Assembly (NCBI GenBank): GCA_012839345.1
Contig: DUNN01000016.1
Coordinates: 1-64,000 of the forward strand
DNA from: Clostridiales bacterium
GTDB lineage: Bacteria; Bacillota; Clostridia; Oscillospirales; Acutalibacteraceae
Direction of reading: 5' to 3'
Length of the DNA stretch: 64,000 bases
The notes under the pieces: model-generated
What the model was told of the DNA's origin: nothing
The model's database searches: none
Seen by the model: the letters and a program-made list of their open reading frames with translations, nothing else
Shown here: piece after piece, positions 53,426-63,266 of the stretch
How positions within the stretch are numbered: position 1 is the stretch's first letter
How the letters are laid out: each line of letters opens with the position of its first letter
Program-made: the position numbers and the translations under genes

Positions 53426-54400
53426 TTAATAGATTCCACCGCCGACAAACTCGCGCAGGATGGAATTTTTCGGAACCAACTCCTGGCTGATGGCGACAAA
53501 CGGCTCCAGACTTTTCAGCAGACGCTGGGCCGTGCTGTACTGCGCGCTCTGCTCCGGGACTGCGCGAAGCAGTTCCATCGCCTGTGTTTTCAGCACGCAG
53601 GTTTCATAAAGATGAAGCGAATTAATCGTATAATCCACGCTGGAACGGTACGGCTTAATGTATTTGCGCTCCCCGTCCATAACGGAAGGCCACATTTGCA
53701 AAGTGCGCTGCGGGGTTGTTCCACGAAAATTGTAATCGCGTACAATTCTTCGTACCAGCCTCATTTCATTCGCATCAAACAGCTGGCGTGAACCGTCACG
53801 CATCCCCTGCTTAACACTAATATAGATTTTTCCAACTCCTTTTTCCGGCAAGTTCTGCAGGATAATGGGATTCAGCGCATGAATGCCTTCCACAATGGCA
53901 ACCCCGTTCTCTTTCAGTTCCACATGCCTGCGGTATGGATGAGGCCTGCGGATTTCAAAGTTGAACTGCGGCATGTCGCAGGAATGATTTTGAATCAGAC
54001 TCATCAGGCACTGCCGGATTTCAGGAATATTCAGCGCCTGAACGGATTCATAATCGTGCTGGCCGTTCGGCAGAAGCGGCGCCTGACTTTCCCCACGGTA
54101 AAAGTCATCCAGGGAAATAATGACCGAATCGATTCCCATTTGCTGAAAGATGTTCCGCAGCAAATGAGAGGTTGTGGTTTTTCCGCTGCTGCTCGGCCCA
54201 AACAGCAACACCAGCCGACAGGAATTCGCCGTAATGCTTTCGGCAATGGACAGCAAATTCCGGTGGTAAGCTTCCTCCGTACGATTTACAAAATTTTCAG
54301 GTGAAGCAAGCGCTGCGGCATTGATGCTGCTTAACTCATTCTTGTACTCTACATAGTTGGTTGAACTATTCTGTTTTTGGGATTTGTTGAAATCGTTCAT
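53426..54400 (-). CDS. Uridine kinase/phosphoribulokinase family nucleoside kinase
   Basis: This 324-residue P-loop kinase has the Walker A motif GPSSSGKTTTS near residue 68, the SLDDFYR substrate motif near 96, and VEGIHALNP near 170. The first 60 residues resemble the end of the larger TGS-kinase fusions seen in clostridia. It probably phosphorylates uridine or another nucleoside. The ATG lies inside hemZ (35-bp overlap), so the two are coupled. Confidence 0.88.
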   Translation of the reverse strand: MNDFNKSQKQNSSTNYVEYKNELSSINAAALASPENFVNRTEEAYHRNLLSIAESITANSCRLVLLFGPSSSGKTTTSHLLRNIFQQMGIDSVIISLDDFYRGESQAPLLPNGQHDYESVQALNIPEIRQCLMSLIQNHSCDMPQFNFEIRRPHPYRRHVELKENGVAIVEGIHALNPIILQNLPEKGVGKIYISVKQGMRDGSRQLFDANEMRLVRRIVRDYNFRGTTPQRTLQMWPSVMDGERKYIKPYRSSVDYTINSLHLYETCVLKTQAMELLRAVPEQSAQYSTAQRLLKSLEPFVAISQELVPKNSILREFVGGGIY

Positions 54401-55862
54401 AAATACTCTTCACCTGGTCTTTCCTGTCGAGTATTTCCTGGAAGCGGCTGACATACTCAAATGGATATTTAAAATTAAAAATCCGCTCCAGCTGGTCAGC
54501 GCGTGGGCCCTTTATTTTACTGCTTGCGCCGGCCCCGCAGGCGAGAATCGTCTGCGTTTCGTCCATAATATAAACATTATACGGGCTTTCCGCGCCCGGT
54601 TTGGCCCAGCCGGTATTTTCCAGATTGCCGACCATGCGGCTTTGACGGTACAAATAGTACAGCCGATAACCGTTTTCTGCCAGCACCGCGTCCGCGTAAT
54701 CCAACATTTCGCCGGCCGCAAGCGCATCGCTGCCAAACGGTTCGTTTTCCTCCTGCATCATCCGTGCGGAACGCTTTAGCGCCAGAGTATGCACGGTAAT
54801 GCTTTCCGGTGCCAACGCAACCACATGGTCCAATGTATTTTGAAAACCGGGAACGGTATCCCCCGGCAGGCCCGCAATTAAATCCATATTAATGTTATGA
54901 AATCCCTTTTCGCGGGCAAGGGAAAACGCAGAAAGGGTCTGCGCCGTTGTATGGCGCCGCCCGATGATTTTCAGAACATCATCGTTCAGCGTTTGGGGAT
55001 TAATGCTGATGCGGGTAATCCCGCCGTCTTTCAGTGCATCCAGCTTTTCCGCCGTAATGGTGTCCGGTCTTCCAGCCTCCACAGTGAATTCCCGGATAGT
55101 CGAAAGGGTAAAATTCTCCCGAATCGTTCGCAGCAGCAAAGCCAGCTGTTCCGCAGAAAGCGTTGTCGGCGTTCCCCCGCCGACATAAACCGACTCCAAA
55201 CGCAGCCCCAGTTCGGACGCAATTTCTCCGGTGCGGCGGATTTCCTCGCAAAGCAGCGGAAGGTACTGCGGAATCAGCTTTGCCGTCTGTTCCAAGGAAG
55301 ACGACACAAAGGAGCAGTAAGAGCAGCGGCTGGGGCAGAATGGAATCGAAACATACAGGCTGAAGGACTCCGGGCGGGAAAGCGCCAGAATCGGTTCTTC
55401 GTTGTGCATGGTGACACGGCTTAATTCCGCTTTTTCTTTCGAAACCAGATAGTTCGTCTGAAATTGCTCGAAAGCTTTCTGCTCACCCAATTTCGTTTTC
55501 AGCTGCCGGAGCAGCTTTACCGGACGTACCCCGGTTAAGATTCCCCATTTGGGCGTGTAACCGCAGTATCTGGTCAGCAGTTCAAACAGAAGAATCGCCA
55601 TATGGCGCTCCTGTTCGTCTTCCGATTCCGCCGTCTGCCCGGTAAGCAATTCCGTTTTCTCTTCCGAAAAAGAATTGCCGTGAAAGCGGGCGGTCAGCAG
55701 AACCCCATCCTGTTTTTTTGCCAGTCCGGTATAGGCCACAAGGCCGTCTTCCACGGTATTTTCAGCCCCATGCAGGACCTCGATTTTTTGATATGGAAAA
55801 AAAATGCGGCACAAGTTTTCCATTTCATAATGGAAAGAATGGCCGTCAATCATTAAAATCAT
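54366..55862 (-). CDS. hemZ: HemZ-type coproporphyrinogen III oxidase-like radical-SAM protein
   Basis: This 498-residue radical-SAM protein of the HemN/HemZ group has an N-terminal domain of about 160 residues. The cluster motif CPSRCSYCSF (CX3CX2C) lies near 179. VYVGGGTPTTLS near 228 and the C-terminal HemN domain follow. HemZ-like proteins are linked to anaerobic haem synthesis, though some homologues have other roles and no other haem genes are here. The ATG has AGGAAG upstream. Confidence 0.88.
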   Translation of the reverse strand: MILMIDGHSFHYEMENLCRIFFPYQKIEVLHGAENTVEDGLVAYTGLAKKQDGVLLTARFHGNSFSEEKTELLTGQTAESEDEQERHMAILLFELLTRYCGYTPKWGILTGVRPVKLLRQLKTKLGEQKAFEQFQTNYLVSKEKAELSRVTMHNEEPILALSRPESFSLYVSIPFCPSRCSYCSFVSSSLEQTAKLIPQYLPLLCEEIRRTGEIASELGLRLESVYVGGGTPTTLSAEQLALLLRTIRENFTLSTIREFTVEAGRPDTITAEKLDALKDGGITRISINPQTLNDDVLKIIGRRHTTAQTLSAFSLAREKGFHNINMDLIAGLPGDTVPGFQNTLDHVVALAPESITVHTLALKRSARMMQEENEPFGSDALAAGEMLDYADAVLAENGYRLYYLYRQSRMVGNLENTGWAKPGAESPYNVYIMDETQTILACGAGASSKIKGPRADQLERIFNFKYPFEYVSRFQEILDRKDQVKSIYERFQQIPKTE

Positions 55863-55873
55863 GTTTTGGCTTC

Positions 55874-56500
55874 CTATATTCCCATGTATGGATTATTTTT
55901 TCTTTCGTATTCCAGTGTACTTTCTTCCTCATGACCGGGATAAATGTGGTAGTCGCCCTGCAAGTTTTTCAGCTTTTTTAGTGACTCCAGCATCTGCGCA
56001 TAACTCCCTGTGGGAAAATCCGTTCTGCCACAGGTGCCTTTCATCAGGGTATCCCCCGTAAAGATTGCGTCCTCCACCAGGTAACAGCAGCTTCCGATGG
56101 TATGCCCAGGCGTGTGCAGCACACGAATGCTCAAACTCCCCAATTCAATGATTTCCCCGTCATTCAGCGCTACATCCGCAGTAAATGTTGGGATGGAAGC
56201 AGGCAGCATCATGCCGGACAGATTCAGCGCAGGATCGGTGGTAAAGTGCCAATCATCCGATTCGATATAAACTTTCGCGTGAGTCAGGCGCTTTATCCCG
56301 GTCACTCCCATAATATGGTCAAAATGACCGTGAGTTAATAAAATCGCATTTACTTTTTCCAAGCCGACGGAAGAAAGTGCGCGGGTAAGCTGCTGACTTT
56401 CAAACCCCGGGTCAATTACGGCGGTTTCGCCAGTCTTTTCATCGGTCAGCAAATAGCAGTTAGTCGGCAGCGGACCGCCTGCAATTCGCGTTACTTTCAA
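55874..56500 (-). CDS. Metallo-beta-lactamase fold hydrolase (glyoxalase II-like)
   Basis: This 208-residue MBL-fold protein has the zinc motif THGHFDHIMG (about 55-64), further ligands in HTPGHTIGS (about 132), GDTLM (about 149) and a final PGHEEES (about 190). It resembles the YqgX glyoxalase-II-like proteins. The start is TTG at 56500, preceded by AAAGGAAGAG. It follows relA after a 154-bp gap. Confidence 0.9.
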   Translation of the reverse strand: MKVTRIAGGPLPTNCYLLTDEKTGETAVIDPGFESQQLTRALSSVGLEKVNAILLTHGHFDHIMGVTGIKRLTHAKVYIESDDWHFTTDPALNLSGMMLPASIPTFTADVALNDGEIIELGSLSIRVLHTPGHTIGSCCYLVEDAIFTGDTLMKGTCGRTDFPTGSYAQMLESLKKLKNLQGDYHIYPGHEEESTLEYERKNNPYMGI

Positions 56501-56659
56501 AGCAATCTCTTCCTTTCTTACGCCTCGCTTCCCGAAGCGGGCTCTATTTAATTAACAACCCCCTAAGGAACTACTGATCCTTGCAAGACGGCAATTCTAA
56601 AACCGCTAATATTCTGCGCTGGGCGGCTTTCAAACTGCGTTCATTACCGGTTCCTTAGG
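56501..56659. repeat. Inverted repeat and possible small element between relA and the MBL gene
   Basis: A 10-bp inverted repeat (CCTAAGGAAC at 56562-56571 and GTTCCTTAGG at 56650-56659) encloses about 78 bp; the right arm contains the relA stop. The interior shows no gene. Twenty-four codons past the relA TAA stay open. The segment GCGCAGAATATTAGCGG resembles GCGCAGAGTAACCG near 29870, hinting at a degenerate repeat family. Confidence 0.4.
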
Positions 56660-58844
56660 ATCTTCGAATGGATACGATTCCCGGAATGTTGTTCAGCCGA
56701 CTGACAATCGTTTGCAGATGATCCAAGCCGTTAATGGTAATGGTGGCTAAAATGACCGCGCTCCCGTCTTTGGTTTCCCGGGAATTTAGGGTATGAATAG
56801 AGATATGCATATTAAATAGCTGCTGCGTAATGTCCGCCAATAGGCCGGAACGGTCATTGGCGACAATTTCCAGGGTAGTCTTGAATTCTTCTTTTACGTT
56901 ACCAGTCCAATGCACCGGCACCCAGCGTTCCGGTTCCGGGGATTCGCTGATATTTTTCGGTACATTTGTGCAGTTCCTTTTATGAATAGATACGCCGAAG
57001 CCCCTGGTAATAAAACCGATGATTTCATCACCAGGCAGAGGATTGCAGCAGCGGGAAAATTTAATAAGGCAGTTCTCCATTCCATCCACCACAACGCCGC
57101 TGGCCGCTTTCCGGTTGACCGGTTTTGGCGGCTGGACGGTTTCCACCGGCTGCGGAGGATTTTTGACCTTCATGTAATCCTCTTTAATTTTCGGGATCAC
57201 CTTCCAAAGCTGAATCCCGCCGTAACCAATCGCGGCATAAACGTCGTCGCTGCTGGCACAATTTTGCTTAGCGCCGATTTTTTCCAGGACCTGCGCCAGT
57301 TCCGCATCCGTCAGTTCAATGTTGTTCCTGCGGAATTCCCGTTCCAACTCCGCTTTGCCCTCTGCAATATTTTCATCCCGTTTTTCCCGTTTAAACCAGG
57401 AGCGAATTTTATTCCGCGCTTCGCTGGTCTTAACGATTTTCAGCCAGTCGCGGCTGGGCCCGCGCGTTTCCTTGGACGTCATGATCTCAATAATTTCGCC
57501 TGTTTTGACCCGGTAATCCAGCGGAACAATGCGTTTATCCACTTTTGCGCCGACCATGCGGTTCCCGACGGCGCTGTGAATAGCGTAGGCAAAATCAATT
57601 ACCGTAGACCCGGAGGGAAGGCTGATAACGTCACCCTTAGGGGTAAACACAAACACCTCTTCCGGAACAAGGTCAGACTTGATGTTTCGGATCAGGTCGG
57701 TTGCGTCGTCGCTGTCCTTCTGGTTTTCCAGCATCTGGCGAATCCAGGTGAGGCGCTGCTCCAGCGAATCTCCGCTCTTTGCTCCAAGGCCGAGCTTATA
57801 TTTCCAGTGTGCCGCAATTCCGTATTCCGCTGTGTGGTGCATTTCCCAAGTGCGAATCTGCACTTCGAACGGAATTCCTTCCTTACCGATCACCGTGGTG
57901 TGAAGGGACTGATACATATTCGGCTTCGGTGTGGAAATATAGTCTTTGAAGCGGTTTGGAATCGGGCGGAACATGTCGTGAATAATACCCAAAACATTGT
58001 AGCAGTCATTTACCGTATCCACAATGACACGCACCGCGTAGATGTCATAAATTTCATCCATCGCATGATTCTGCATAAACATTTTGCGGTAAATTCCGTT
58101 GATGCTTTTTACGCGGCCTTCCAGATACACATTGGGAATCAACGTGGAAACCCGTTCATAAATCCGTTTTTTGGTCAGTTCAATAAAGGCCGTGCGTTCG
58201 CTGCTGCGCAGTTCCAGGTTGCTTTCAATCTCTTCGTACGCAATTGGGTCAAGGCAGCGAAGTGACAAATCTTCCAGTTCTTCTTTTACGGCACGAATAC
58301 CAAGGCGGTGCGCAATCGGCGCGTAAACCTCCATATTTTCCAGCGCCTTGTCACGCTGCTTCTGCGGCGGCATGAACTCAATGGTGCGCATATTGTGCAG
58401 GCGGTCTGCCAGCTTAATAATAATAACGCGGATATCCTCGGACATAGCGATCAGCATTTTACGCAGGTTTTCCGCCTGCTGCTGTTCACGGGAAGAGTAC
58501 GGAATACGGCCTAATTTGGTCACGCCGTCCGTCAGACCGGCGATTTCAGCGCCGAACTCTTTTTTCAGCTGTTCCAGATTAACCGGGGTATCCTCCACAA
58601 CATCGTGTAGCAGTCCAGCCGCAACAGATTCGGTATCCATACCAAGTTCTACCAAAATGCAGGCAACCGCCACCGGGTGGGAAATATAGGGTGAACCTGA
58701 AAGGCGCTTCTGCTCCTCATGGGACTTCAGTGCCAGTTGGTAGGCGCGGTCGATTACCCCCAGGTCATATTCATGCTCGCTCGCCCGAATTAAAGCAAGC
58801 AGGTCGTCATAAGTCTTGAGAGGCCACGCCATTGTGTTCACCAT
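56655..58844 (-). CDS. relA: Bifunctional (p)ppGpp synthetase/hydrolase
   Basis: This 729-residue long Rel protein has an HD hydrolase domain (about 30-180; HPVAVACILVELGMD and LLHDVVEDT), a synthetase domain (about 225-340; DEIYDIYAVRVIV), a TGS domain (about 390-450; VFVFTPKGDVISLPSG) and a C-terminal ACT domain (about 655-729). It sets the stringent response. ATG codons at 58844 and 58832 are possible starts. It overlaps recJ by 38 or 26 bp. Confidence 0.96.
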   Translation of the reverse strand: MVNTMAWPLKTYDDLLALIRASEHEYDLGVIDRAYQLALKSHEEQKRLSGSPYISHPVAVACILVELGMDTESVAAGLLHDVVEDTPVNLEQLKKEFGAEIAGLTDGVTKLGRIPYSSREQQQAENLRKMLIAMSEDIRVIIIKLADRLHNMRTIEFMPPQKQRDKALENMEVYAPIAHRLGIRAVKEELEDLSLRCLDPIAYEEIESNLELRSSERTAFIELTKKRIYERVSTLIPNVYLEGRVKSINGIYRKMFMQNHAMDEIYDIYAVRVIVDTVNDCYNVLGIIHDMFRPIPNRFKDYISTPKPNMYQSLHTTVIGKEGIPFEVQIRTWEMHHTAEYGIAAHWKYKLGLGAKSGDSLEQRLTWIRQMLENQKDSDDATDLIRNIKSDLVPEEVFVFTPKGDVISLPSGSTVIDFAYAIHSAVGNRMVGAKVDKRIVPLDYRVKTGEIIEIMTSKETRGPSRDWLKIVKTSEARNKIRSWFKREKRDENIAEGKAELEREFRRNNIELTDAELAQVLEKIGAKQNCASSDDVYAAIGYGGIQLWKVIPKIKEDYMKVKNPPQPVETVQPPKPVNRKAASGVVVDGMENCLIKFSRCCNPLPGDEIIGFITRGFGVSIHKRNCTNVPKNISESPEPERWVPVHWTGNVKEEFKTTLEIVANDRSGLLADITQQLFNMHISIHTLNSRETKDGSAVILATITINGLDHLQTIVSRLNNIPGIVSIRRS

Positions 58845-60900
58845 CCTTTTTTAAATTGCAAAGATTATGAATAATGTAAGAATCCATTAGATTTACCTTT
58901 TGTGACACCGGAAGCATTTCCACAGTAACCTTTCCGGCAAAAAATTCAAATTGAATCAGATTGCGCTCGGCAAGCACCTCGAGCGCAATAAGTAGTTTTT
59001 CCACCTTCATACCAGGCCGCCCTAGATGCGCCAGCAGCACTTCGGCGTTACCGGAGTACCCGTTCTGCGCCCGCAGCAGCCGATAAATCGCAGCAAAATC
59101 GTCGCGGTTTGGGAGAAGTCGGTTCCCCTGTGCGGAGGAAAGCGGCTCCCCTCGATGATAGCGTTCGTACAGGGCAAAACCGGCAAACAGTTCCTCTTCC
59201 CCGCTTCCGCTCAGTTTAATGTCGCGAATATAGATGGAAAGAGTATTTTTCCCGTTATATTCTCTGGCATCCAGTGTTACTGCAAGATCCAGCCGGTCCC
59301 CCACATGATATGGAAATTCCTCCAGCGTGGTGCCAAATTTCATGCAGCGAACAGTGTAATTTCCCCGTGAAACACTCACTCGAAGGTGTTTGCCGCCGCC
59401 GACCGGAGTCAGGTCAGTCAGGGTAACACCGAACAGCCCGAATAAAGGAGCTGGGTTTCCCATTCCAAACGGCTCCAGCATAGAAACACAGCGCGGGATT
59501 TCCGTGCTGAGCTCATCCGGCTGCAGCAAGCAGTCAATGCGGAGGATCGGCACCGGCATGGCGGCACTGTGTTTTGCGGCATACGCATTGATTGCGGTTC
59601 GGAACGCATCAATCTTTTCCGTTGGAAGAGATAAGCCGGCCGCCATGGGATGACCGCCGAATTTTGTCAGAAGGCTTTCGCAGGAGCAGACCGCTTCAAA
59701 CAGCGAAAAACCCTCCACGCTTCTTCCGGAACCCTTCGCCTCGCCGCCGCTGTAAGAAATAATGACACTCGGCTTGCCGAACAGTTCGGTGATGCGGGAG
59801 GATACGATTCCAATCACGCCCTGATGCCAGTCTTCCCCTTCTACAACCAGAACACGGTCATACAGCCGTTCCGGATGTTCCTTTAAAATCTCAATGACCT
59901 TTTCAAAAATTTCACTTTCAATCTGGCGGCGATAATCGTTATCATCGCAGATTTCCGTAGACAGCTCCACCGCCTCATCCGGAAATTCCGAAATCAGCAA
60001 GCGGACAGCACGATCGGGGGAACCGATGCGTCCCGTCGCGTTGATGCGGGGAACAATGGTAAAGGCTACCTGATTGGCAGTCAGCTTGCGGCCTTCCATG
60101 CCAGCCTGTTCCAGCAGCGCCTTCAGGCCAATGCGGTCCGTGCGCGCAATGGATTCCAGCCCAGCACGGACAAAGCTCCGGTTTTCCCCGTTCAGCGGCA
60201 CAACATCGCCGATGGTGCCGATCGCCACCAAATCGGAATAGTTATCCAGCAGTGAAGTCAGGTCGCAATCTTCGCCTTCCAGCGCCATAATCAGCTTAAA
60301 AGCAATTCCAACGCCGGAAAAATCCTTAAATGGACTGAAATCATCCGGTCGGTAAGGGTCAACCACCGCACAGGCAGGTGGGAGTATTTCACGCGGACGG
60401 TGGTGGTCCGTAATCACCACATCCATGCCAAGGCTGTTCGCGTAAGCGACCTCATCCACGGAAGAAATTCCATTGTCCACCGTAACAATCAGGTTGATTT
60501 CTTTTTCCCGCAGCACCTTAATTGCACCAAGGTTCAGGCCGTACCCTTCCCCTTCCCGGTCCGGAATATAATACGTGACGTTCGCCCCACAGGACTCCAA
60601 ATAGGAATACAGCATCGCGGTGGCGGTAATTCCGTCCGCATCATAGTCACCGTAAACCGCGATGGACTCAAACCCATCAATCGCCGCAAGAATGCGCTGT
60701 GCAGCCTGATCCATATCCTTCAATAAAAAAGGATCGGTAAACGAATTCTGATTTTCAAACAGATTCCGTATCTGCTCCGGGTCGGTATATCCGCGCGTCT
60801 GCAGCAGCACGGCCAAAATTTTCGGGATACCAAGCGTATCCGCCATTTTTTCTGCCGAAACCACATCGCACGGCAAAACATTCCATTTTTTTACACTCAA
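58807..60900 (-). CDS. recJ: Single-stranded-DNA-specific exonuclease RecJ
   Basis: This 697-residue DHH-family exonuclease has YGDYDADGITA (about 83), the DHH core ITDHHRP (about 157), and the DHHA1 motif GGHPMAAGLS (about 417). An OB fold and a C-terminal firmicute extension follow. It acts in repair and recombination 5' to 3'. The start is TTG at 60900, weak ribosome binding site. Its 3' end overlaps relA. Confidence 0.95.
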   Translation of the reverse strand: MSVKKWNVLPCDVVSAEKMADTLGIPKILAVLLQTRGYTDPEQIRNLFENQNSFTDPFLLKDMDQAAQRILAAIDGFESIAVYGDYDADGITATAMLYSYLESCGANVTYYIPDREGEGYGLNLGAIKVLREKEINLIVTVDNGISSVDEVAYANSLGMDVVITDHHRPREILPPACAVVDPYRPDDFSPFKDFSGVGIAFKLIMALEGEDCDLTSLLDNYSDLVAIGTIGDVVPLNGENRSFVRAGLESIARTDRIGLKALLEQAGMEGRKLTANQVAFTIVPRINATGRIGSPDRAVRLLISEFPDEAVELSTEICDDNDYRRQIESEIFEKVIEILKEHPERLYDRVLVVEGEDWHQGVIGIVSSRITELFGKPSVIISYSGGEAKGSGRSVEGFSLFEAVCSCESLLTKFGGHPMAAGLSLPTEKIDAFRTAINAYAAKHSAAMPVPILRIDCLLQPDELSTEIPRCVSMLEPFGMGNPAPLFGLFGVTLTDLTPVGGGKHLRVSVSRGNYTVRCMKFGTTLEEFPYHVGDRLDLAVTLDAREYNGKNTLSIYIRDIKLSGSGEEELFAGFALYERYHRGEPLSSAQGNRLLPNRDDFAAIYRLLRAQNGYSGNAEVLLAHLGRPGMKVEKLLIALEVLAERNLIQFEFFAGKVTVEMLPVSQKVNLMDSYIIHNLCNLKKDGEHNGVASQDL

Positions 60901-60926
60901 TCTCTACACCTACCCCATAATAGCCT

Positions 60927-60955
60927 ATTCTACCATTTTACTGCCGCATATTCAA
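60927..60955 (-). promoter_or_regulatory. Promoter of recJ-relA
   Basis: Minus-strand TTGAAT (60950-60955), 17 bp, TAGAAT (60927-60932), about 25 bp before recJ. Confidence 0.75.
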
Positions 60956-60976
60956 TCTTTTTTTCGGCAGACACAT

Positions 60977-61010
60977 AGAAGCGGCGCACCGGGTTCGGTG
61001 CGCCGCTTCT
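60977..61010. terminator. 14-bp stem-loop after cdaR
   Basis: A perfect 14-bp GC-rich stem (60977-60990 with 60997-61010; GAAGCGGCGCACC core) with a 6-nt loop lies 15 bp after the cdaR stop. T-rich tracts are short on both sides. It most likely ends cdaAR. Confidence 0.7.
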
Positions 61011-61025
61011 GTTTGAATTACGTAT

Positions 61026-62300
61026 TTATTTTTGATTGATTCCAATATTGGCCATATAGCTTCCATAAACCCAAGAACTGACGGAGTTGCTGATGCTGAT
61101 AGTAACCGGCATTTCGGTATGCCCGGTAAAATTCTCTTTCCCAGCCATGTCAATCTGTGCCACCAGGTTATTTTCCGTCAACTTGGAAAGTTCAATTTCC
61201 GGCCCAACCACGGTAACGCTAAGGCTTTTAGTGTAAATGCTTGCCGTTTTATCCGCAGCAAGATTTTTAATCGTAAAATTGCTCACCGTCATGTCGCGCG
61301 TTTTCAAGTCGCCAAGGTTTAGGGTAACGGACGCGTTGGAAGTATTGCTCAGGTTTTTGCAGCCGGTCGGCAGACTGACCGGAACGTTAAAGGTGTTTTT
61401 CATCGGACTGATTCCCGTAAAATCCAAAGGAGTCAGGGTAATGTCGGTTAATGCATCCAGAACGTTTTTCGGGCCCGCAATCTCAATATTGCTTGGGCTG
61501 ATGGTAACCTGCTCCGGAGAAAGCAGCAGCCCTTCCGGCTTGTTAGTAAAACCGATATTCAGCGGCACAACCTTTCTAAACAGAACCGGGATGGTCACAT
61601 CCACTTTGGTGTCGCTCATTTTCAGACGGCTTCCGGAAAGCTTATTTCCGTTGGTATCATAAAGGATTAAATCCGAAGTAAAGCTTTTATTCTCCGTCAG
61701 CGTATCGCTGATTTCGTACTGAATCATGACTTTACTGATTTGGGAAATGTCCTTCTCTGGCCCGGAGATATTGACCGTGTCTACGCTTAAAACCGGGGAA
61801 CCCACAAAATAAGAAGGGTTGGATTGATAATTGGATTTATACTTAATGTCACATTCGATTGGGAAGGTTTTTTCCTTGTAGCGGTCTACACTTACAATCG
61901 CCTGACTGGGCGAGGTGGAAACCACTTCAAAATTATTCAGGGTCCCGACCTTCTGTGCCACCAAATTGACCGGGTAAGTGCCCGGGCTGGTAATGGTGGA
62001 AGCCAACGGGGCGACAACTTCCAAATCAGAAGCCTGAATCTGATTCACAATCAGGCTGTTGCCTTTAATATAGACCGTCGCGGTCGAATTGGTTGGGCTG
62101 AACACTTTCAGGCCGTCTTTCTGTGCTGCTTCGGAAAGGGTAATGTTTACCGGCACGTTTTCAATGGCGTGAGGAAAATCCTCCGTATTGGTAGAAACCA
62201 TGAACAGCCACAGCACAACCGAGGCAAAAACGGAAAAAAGCAGGACAAATTTATCGTTGTTAAAAAGGTTTCCAAGTTTCTTTTTTGGACGCTTTATCAT
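61026..62300 (-). CDS. cdaR: CdaA regulator CdaR (YbbR domains)
   Basis: This 424-residue protein has a short basic N-terminus, one transmembrane helix (about 17-36) and an extracellular part with about four YbbR repeats (about 45-420), each containing phrases such as VPVNITLSEA. It modulates the diadenylate cyclase CdaA. It overlaps cdaA by 4 bp (ATGA). glmM, which often follows in the cdaA-cdaR-glmM order, is not next. Confidence 0.93.
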   Translation of the reverse strand: MIKRPKKKLGNLFNNDKFVLLFSVFASVVLWLFMVSTNTEDFPHAIENVPVNITLSEAAQKDGLKVFSPTNSTATVYIKGNSLIVNQIQASDLEVVAPLASTITSPGTYPVNLVAQKVGTLNNFEVVSTSPSQAIVSVDRYKEKTFPIECDIKYKSNYQSNPSYFVGSPVLSVDTVNISGPEKDISQISKVMIQYEISDTLTENKSFTSDLILYDTNGNKLSGSRLKMSDTKVDVTIPVLFRKVVPLNIGFTNKPEGLLLSPEQVTISPSNIEIAGPKNVLDALTDITLTPLDFTGISPMKNTFNVPVSLPTGCKNLSNTSNASVTLNLGDLKTRDMTVSNFTIKNLAADKTASIYTKSLSVTVVGPEIELSKLTENNLVAQIDMAGKENFTGHTEMPVTISISNSVSSWVYGSYMANIGINQK

Positions 62301-63181
62301 TTTTTAACCCTCCATTTCGAAGGGAGTCTGCTCTGGCGTTTTTCTCCCTGTTCCGGGTTATGGGGCAGAATCAGCGTTTCCAGTTCACTTTTGAGCGTTT
62401 CCCTAGTATAATTTCTGGTTAAAATACCATTGACCGCCACGGAAATCTGACCGGTTTCCTCGGAAACAATAACCACAACCGCATCGGAATTTTCACTCAT
62501 GCCGAGAGCTGCGCGATGGCGGGTGCCGAGTTCCACTGCAACCTTGTCGCTCTTGGTCAGCGGAAGGATGCATCCGGCTGCGTGCAGCATACCGTCCCGG
62601 ATAATCATGGCACCGTCGTGCAAAGGCGCTTTATTGAAGAAAATATTGCAGATAATGGGTGCAGAGGGAATTGCCTGCACAACCGTGCCGGTATCAATAA
62701 TATCCCCCAGTCTTGTCTGCCTTTCAAAGACAATTAAGGCGCCTGTTTTCTGCTTCTGCAAAACCGCAGCGGCGTCAACAACCGCATTCACCCCGCGGCG
62801 CACCTGCTGCAGGAGAAGTTCCCGTTCAGACGATGCGGCGCCGAAAAGCCAGTTTTTGCTGCTGCTGATCCCGCTGCGGCCGATTTGTTCCAATGCCCGC
62901 CGGATTTCCGGCTGAAAAACAATCATCAGAGCAATAAAACTGAACTGGAAGAAATAGGTCAGCAGCGTCTTTATCATATAAAGCTTTAAAAGGTTGGAGG
63001 CGCCCCAGACCAGCAGCAAGATAATAATTCCCTTGACAAGCTGCCCCGCGCGCGTTTCGCGCACCAGTTTGATTGCGCTGTAAATAATAAACGAAACAAG
63101 GAGCACATCCAGCGCATCGGTAAGGCGAAAGGTTTTTATAAGACTGAGAAATGTATTCCATAGTGTTGTAATGTAGTCCAT
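62297..63181 (-). CDS. cdaA: Diadenylate cyclase CdaA
   Basis: This 294-residue membrane cyclase makes c-di-AMP. Three N-terminal helices (about 10-95) precede the DAC domain. The catalytic motifs are LHDGAMIIRDG (about 190) and GTRHRAALGMSE (about 222). The N-terminus matches CdaA, the major DAC of firmicutes. It opens the cdaA-cdaR operon. c-di-AMP controls potassium uptake and osmotic balance. Confidence 0.96.
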   Translation of the reverse strand: MDYITTLWNTFLSLIKTFRLTDALDVLLVSFIIYSAIKLVRETRAGQLVKGIIILLLVWGASNLLKLYMIKTLLTYFFQFSFIALMIVFQPEIRRALEQIGRSGISSSKNWLFGAASSERELLLQQVRRGVNAVVDAAAVLQKQKTGALIVFERQTRLGDIIDTGTVVQAIPSAPIICNIFFNKAPLHDGAMIIRDGMLHAAGCILPLTKSDKVAVELGTRHRAALGMSENSDAVVVIVSEETGQISVAVNGILTRNYTRETLKSELETLILPHNPEQGEKRQSRLPSKWRVKK

Positions 63182-63220
63182 AGCCTTTCATCCTTCCGTA
63201 ATTTTTTCACCGCATTTTTC

Positions 63221-63248
63221 ATTTTATCATATCTGGTTTGAGATGCAA
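63221..63248 (-). promoter_or_regulatory. Promoter of cdaA-cdaR
   Basis: Minus-strand TTGCAT (63243-63248), 16 bp, TAAAAT (63221-63226), about 40 bp before cdaA. It overlaps the 3' flank of the cysteine desulfurase-like gene. Confidence 0.7.
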
Positions 63249-63266
63249 TCTTTTTCCACTGCATTT

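Noticed and set aside
56910..58265. 451-codon plus-strand frame opposite relA
   Set aside because: Antisense shadow; its product is rich in Phe, His, Asn and Arg and unlike real proteins, and relA is unmistakable.
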